The notes under the pieces were generated by a model. The model did no database searches and was not told where the DNA came from. It saw only the letters and a program-made list of their open reading frames with translations. A program made the translations under genes and the position numbers. A DNA stretch of 7,234 bases, taken from positions 1-7,234 of the forward strand of contig SIAZ01000183.1 in assembly GCA_009695405.1 (NCBI GenBank), in the 5' to 3' direction. Positions 4,358 through 7,234 of this stretch are shown piece after piece. This stretch comes from Pedosphaera sp. GTDB taxonomy: Bacteria; Verrucomicrobiota; Verrucomicrobiia; Limisphaerales; UBA9464. Numbering within the stretch: position 1 is the stretch's first letter; every line of letters begins with the position of its first letter.

Positions 4358-6991
4358 ATGTCCTATAAAGTCACAATTCCGCTAGGTGCTCAGGAGATCA
4401 CCATTGAAACCGGTCGCTTCGCCAAACAGGCTGACGGTGCCGTCACCGTCCAAATCGGCGAAACCATTATTCTAACCGCAGCTGTCGCTGCTTCAAAAGC
4501 CAAGCTAGGGCAGGATTTTTTCCCCCTCACCGTTGATTACCGCGAAAAGGCTGCTGCTGCTGGCCGCTTTCCCGGAGGGTATTTCAAACGCGAAGGGCGT
4601 CCTTCCGAAAAGGAAATCCTCACCTGCCGCCTCACTGATCGACCGATTCGTCCTCTCTTTCCCAAAGGATGGAATAACGAAGTTCAGGTGCAAACTCTGC
4701 TTCTCTCTGCAGATGGCCAAAACGAGCCTGATATCCTCTCTATTCTCGGCGCCTCGGCGGCTCTTACAGTCTCGGACATCCCTTGGGATGGTCCGTTAGG
4801 GGCCGTCCGTGTCGGTCGAGTTGAAGGTCAATTCGTCGTCAATCCGACTCACGAACAACAAGGCCAATCCGACCTCGACTTGGTCTACGTGGGAAATAAA
4901 AGCGAAGTGATGATGTACGAGGGTGCCGCCAATGAAATCAGCGAAGCTGATTTTATTTCTGCTCTCAAATTCGCCCAAGAAGCCTGCCAACCGCTCATTA
5001 CCGCCCAAGAAGAACTTGCGGCTAAAGCCGGCAAAGCGAAACGAACAATTACCGTCAACATCGTCCCGGAAGAAATCCTAAACGAAGCCAAGTCTCTGGC
5101 TGGTGATCGAATCATTACCGCCCTCCTCACTCCCCAAAAGCTAGCCCGTGAGGCCGCTGTCGCTGCTGTCTTCGCCGACGTAGGATCGAAACTGGTTGCC
5201 AAATTTGGCGCTGACAAAGTCACTGAATTCGTCCTCAAAGACGCCCAATACTACATCCAAAAAGAATCTGTTCGCAGCTTAATTTTGGATCACGGTAAAC
5301 GCCTTGATGGCCGAGATTTCCAAACAGTTCGCGCCCTTCAAAGCGAAGTGGGAATCCTTCCGCGCGCCCATGGCTCCGCCGTGTTTGCCCGAGGCGAAAC
5401 TCAAGCTGTCTGCCTCGCAACCTTAGGGACCAGCGACGATATTCAATCGTTCGACTCGTACACCGGAGGAGAAACCAAAAAGCAATTCCTGCTGCACTAC
5501 AATTTCCCAAACTTTTCAGTGGGTGAAACGGGTCGAATCACCGGACCCGGCCGACGTGAAATCGGCCATGGCGCCCTAGCTGAACGAAGCGTCCGACCCA
5601 TTATTCCCCTCGCTGATTATCCTTACGCAGTCCGGATCACCGCAGAAATCATGGAGTCCAACGGCTCCACTTCAATGGCGAGTGTCTGCGGTGCCTGCTT
5701 GGCTCTGATGGACGCTGGTGTTCCAATTACCCGCCCCGTGGCTGGTATTTCCATCGGTATCTGCACCGAATATGGTCCCGATAAAACCATAAGCCGCTAC
5801 AAGCTGCTGACCGATATCATAGGCTGGGAAGATGCTTATTGTGATATGGATTGCAAGATCGCTGGTACCGACAAAGGAATCACTGGCTTTCAGCTTGATC
5901 TTAAACTAAAGGGAATCCCCCTTCCCATCATGATGGAGACCGTCCATCAAGCTTACCTCGCTCGTCTCACCATTCTGGAGCACATGGTCTCGGTCCTCCC
6001 AGCTCCGCGCACCGATATCTCTAAGTACGCTCCTCGCATTGTGGTGCTGAAAATTAACCCCGAGAAAATCGGCGCTCTCATCGGACCCGGCGGCAAAAAC
6101 ATCAAACGCCTCGTCGACGAATCGGGATGCGAAATCAACATCGAAGATGACGGCACGGTTAAAGTATTCTCTGTCTCCCCTGAGGGTATGGAAATCGCCC
6201 GCCGCGAAATCGAAGCCCTGAGCGCCGAAATCGAAATCAACAAGGTTTACAAAGGTCGAGTGGTCACCATTAAAGAATTCGGCGCGTTCGTCGAAATCTT
6301 CCCCGGGCAGGATGGCCTCGTCCATGTCTCCGAACTTTCTAATACACGCGTCGCTCGCGTCGAAGACGTTATCAAAATGGGCGATGATATTTGGGTTAAA
6401 TGCATCGGGGTCGACGAAAAGGGCCGTGTCAAACTCAGTCGCCGTGCTGCAATGGAAGAACGAGGTGAAATGGCCCCATCGACGCCATCTACCTCTGAAA
6501 CACCGAGCTCTGAACCGTCTGCAACGGGGACAACTGCAGAAGAACCTAGAACTGAACGTTCCGAACGTCCTTCGAGTGATCGCCCGAACCGCAGTCGCAA
6601 TGATCGCCCCGAACGAAGCAACGATCGTCCTTCACGGGGCGGACGTCGCAATGATCGCCCTGAGGGGGGTGAAGGGGAATCTTCCAATGAGGCCCTAGAT
6701 GTGGGCAAAATCTTCCGTGCGAAGGTTGTCAACATTAAAGACTTCGGCGCTTTCGTCGAATTCCTGCCCGGCCGCGAAGGATTGGTTCATGTCAGCGAGT
6801 TGGCCAACTTCCGAGTTAAGCAAGTCGAAGACATCGTTCAACTGAATGACGAGATCTGGGTTAAGCTCCTCGGTCAGGATGAGAAGGGGCGTGTCCGTCT
6901 GAGCCGCAAGGCTGCGATGGAAGAGCGGGAAAAGCTCACCTCTTCTGAGTCTCGAGTTGCTCCCGAATCATCGGGCGATCCACAGAGCTGA
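4358..6991 (+). CDS. pnp: Polynucleotide phosphorylase with a second C-terminal S1 domain
   Basis: Phosphorolytic 3'-5' exoribonuclease of the RNA degradosome type, normally a trimer. The start chosen is ATG 4358 (MSYKVTIPLGAQEITIETG, 877 residues), matching family N-termini; an in-frame TTG at 4319 would add 13 residues. Domain order: first RNase PH core about 10-150, helical domain about 240-310, second RNase PH core about 315-540, KH about 557-620 with GPGGKNIKRL (576-585), S1 about 628-696, linker 700-778, second S1 about 780-850. Catalytic residues are present: NGSTSM at 435-440 (family usually SSS), Asp492, Asp498 and Lys500 in EDAYCDMDCK. E. coli PNPase is 711 residues and ends after one S1, so about 165 residues are extra. 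The linker repeats NDRP with many Arg, Ser and Gly and looks disordered and RNA-binding. The two S1 domains match at about 48 of 76 positions by eye, indicating internal duplication. Confidence 0.96.
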   Translation: MSYKVTIPLGAQEITIETGRFAKQADGAVTVQIGETIILTAAVAASKAKLGQDFFPLTVDYREKAAAAGRFPGGYFKREGRPSEKEILTCRLTDRPIRPLFPKGWNNEVQVQTLLLSADGQNEPDILSILGASAALTVSDIPWDGPLGAVRVGRVEGQFVVNPTHEQQGQSDLDLVYVGNKSEVMMYEGAANEISEADFISALKFAQEACQPLITAQEELAAKAGKAKRTITVNIVPEEILNEAKSLAGDRIITALLTPQKLAREAAVAAVFADVGSKLVAKFGADKVTEFVLKDAQYYIQKESVRSLILDHGKRLDGRDFQTVRALQSEVGILPRAHGSAVFARGETQAVCLATLGTSDDIQSFDSYTGGETKKQFLLHYNFPNFSVGETGRITGPGRREIGHGALAERSVRPIIPLADYPYAVRITAEIMESNGSTSMASVCGACLALMDAGVPITRPVAGISIGICTEYGPDKTISRYKLLTDIIGWEDAYCDMDCKIAGTDKGITGFQLDLKLKGIPLPIMMETVHQAYLARLTILEHMVSVLPAPRTDISKYAPRIVVLKINPEKIGALIGPGGKNIKRLVDESGCEINIEDDGTVKVFSVSPEGMEIARREIEALSAEIEINKVYKGRVVTIKEFGAFVEIFPGQDGLVHVSELSNTRVARVEDVIKMGDDIWVKCIGVDEKGRVKLSRRAAMEERGEMAPSTPSTSETPSSEPSATGTTAEEPRTERSERPSSDRPNRSRNDRPERSNDRPSRGGRRNDRPEGGEGESSNEALDVGKIFRAKVVNIKDFGAFVEFLPGREGLVHVSELANFRVKQVEDIVQLNDEIWVKLLGQDEKGRVRLSRKAAMEEREKLTSSESRVAPESSGDPQS
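6594..6660 (+). repeat. Short direct repeats in the PNPase linker
   Basis: GTCGCAATGATCGCCC occurs at 6594-6609 and again at 6645-6660, with diverged copies between and before (GTGATCGCCC at 6577-6586, ACGATCGTCC at 6621-6630). They encode the repeated (N/S)DRP units of the Arg-rich linker. This points to growth of the linker by small in-frame duplications. Confidence 0.8.
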
Positions 6992-7018
6992 TTCGGGCAG
7001 CGACCGATAGCCAAAACC

Positions 7019-7048
7019 AAGGCGGCCACTTTTGTGGCTGCCTTTTTT
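7019..7048 (+). terminator. Rho-independent terminator of pnp
   Basis: AAGGCGGCCAC (7019-7029) pairs with GTGGCTGCCTT (7034-7044), eleven pairs with one G-U, around a TTTT loop, and runs into six T (7043-7048). It lies 27 nt after the pnp stop and should end the rpsO-pnp transcript. Confidence 0.93.
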
Positions 7049-7060
7049 ATTGATTATAAA
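7032..7060 (+). promoter_or_regulatory. Possible promoter for the downstream RNA element
   Basis: TTGTGG (7032-7037) and TATAAA (7055-7060) are 17 bp apart. The -10 is good (five of six), the -35 weak (three of six) and it overlaps the terminator stem. The start would be near 7067, just before the first strong stem of the candidate RNA. Confidence 0.3.
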
Positions 7061-7066
7061 TGGCTC

Positions 7067-7234
7067 ATCGACTGATACCCCCGCCTACAGGGCGTTTGGC
7101 TGGTGGCTGGAAAGGGCCGATGGAAAGGGGGTAAAAGAAACGGCTAGACATAAGCCGCTGAAAATGTTGCCCTACGTTGGTGAATACACCTGACAATTTA
7201 AACAGCGGGACCCAGTCGCAACAACTGGGTAAGC
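7067..7234 (+). ncRNA. Candidate structured RNA, family unknown, cut by the window edge
   Basis: No protein gene is supported here, but many segments are complementary. TACCCCC (7076-7082) pairs perfectly with GGGGGTA (7127-7133), enclosing GCC/GGC (7083-7085/7091-7093) and GGCT/GGCC (7105-7108/7115-7118). CCGCTG (7155-7160) pairs with CAGCGG (7203-7208), enclosing AAAT/ATTT plus GTT/GAC with a bulge (7162-7168/7192-7199) and GGTG/CACC (7179-7182/7187-7190). ACCCAGT (7210-7216) pairs with ACTGGGT (7224-7230) around a seven-base loop. A local CGGCT/AGCCG stem (7141-7145/7153-7157) competes with the second group. I compared it from memory with tmRNA, RNase P, 6S, SRP RNA and common riboswitches and saw no signature motifs. 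Strand is assumed from the possible upstream promoter. It could be a stand-alone RNA, a leader of the next gene, or the edge of an intron or mobile element. Confidence 0.4.

Noticed and set aside
5906..6735. Long minus-strand open frames inside pnp
   Set aside because: They are shadows of the PNPase KH, S1 and linker coding sequence; their Arg/Ser richness mirrors the plus-strand codon pattern.
7060..7134. A 24-codon open frame from ATG 7060 to TAA
   Set aside because: No Shine-Dalgarno sequence, composition is unremarkable, and it overlaps strong RNA stems.

Overview
The window is a piece of a bacterial chromosome using the standard code (TAA, TAG and TGA all end genes here). The PNPase and S15 sequences, together with the rpsO-pnp order, look to me most like Verrucomicrobiota. 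That is an impression from family resemblance, not a search result. The right half (rpsO, pnp) is richer in GC than the AT-rich wecA-like gene.

Left half, all on the minus strand. A three-gene run starts near 3590 and reads leftward: a family-4 glycosyltransferase, a WecA/MraY-family polyprenyl-phosphate sugar-1-phosphate transferase, and moeA (molybdenum cofactor synthesis). The first two would start and extend a lipid-linked surface polysaccharide. The glycosyltransferase is broken twice: an in-frame amber at codon 24, and an exact 22-bp tandem duplication near its 3' end that shifts the frame. Removing one repeat copy restores a 375-residue reading frame (apart from the amber) ending in an ATGA overlap with the wecA-like start. 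Just beyond the moeA stop, at the left edge, lies the first part of an IS3-family-like transposase, so an insertion sequence sits almost against moeA.

Middle, 3591-3854: a divergent intergenic region with a plausible promoter for rpsO and a hairpin that buries the only good Shine-Dalgarno sequence of the rpsO leader.

Right half, plus strand: rpsO (ribosomal protein S15), a 245-bp spacer with a terminator-like hairpin and a second longer hairpin, then pnp (polynucleotide phosphorylase). This is the classic rpsO-pnp pair, in which the spacer usually carries processing and autoregulation signals. The PNPase is unusual: after the normal core, KH and S1 domains it has an Arg/Asp/Asn/Pro-rich linker and a second S1 domain. 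A strong intrinsic terminator follows pnp.

Right edge, about 7067-7234: no gene, but a dense set of complementary segments behind a possible promoter. I read this as a candidate structured RNA cut by the window edge. I could not match it to a known family. I saw no CRISPR array, tRNA, rRNA or recognisable defence system.
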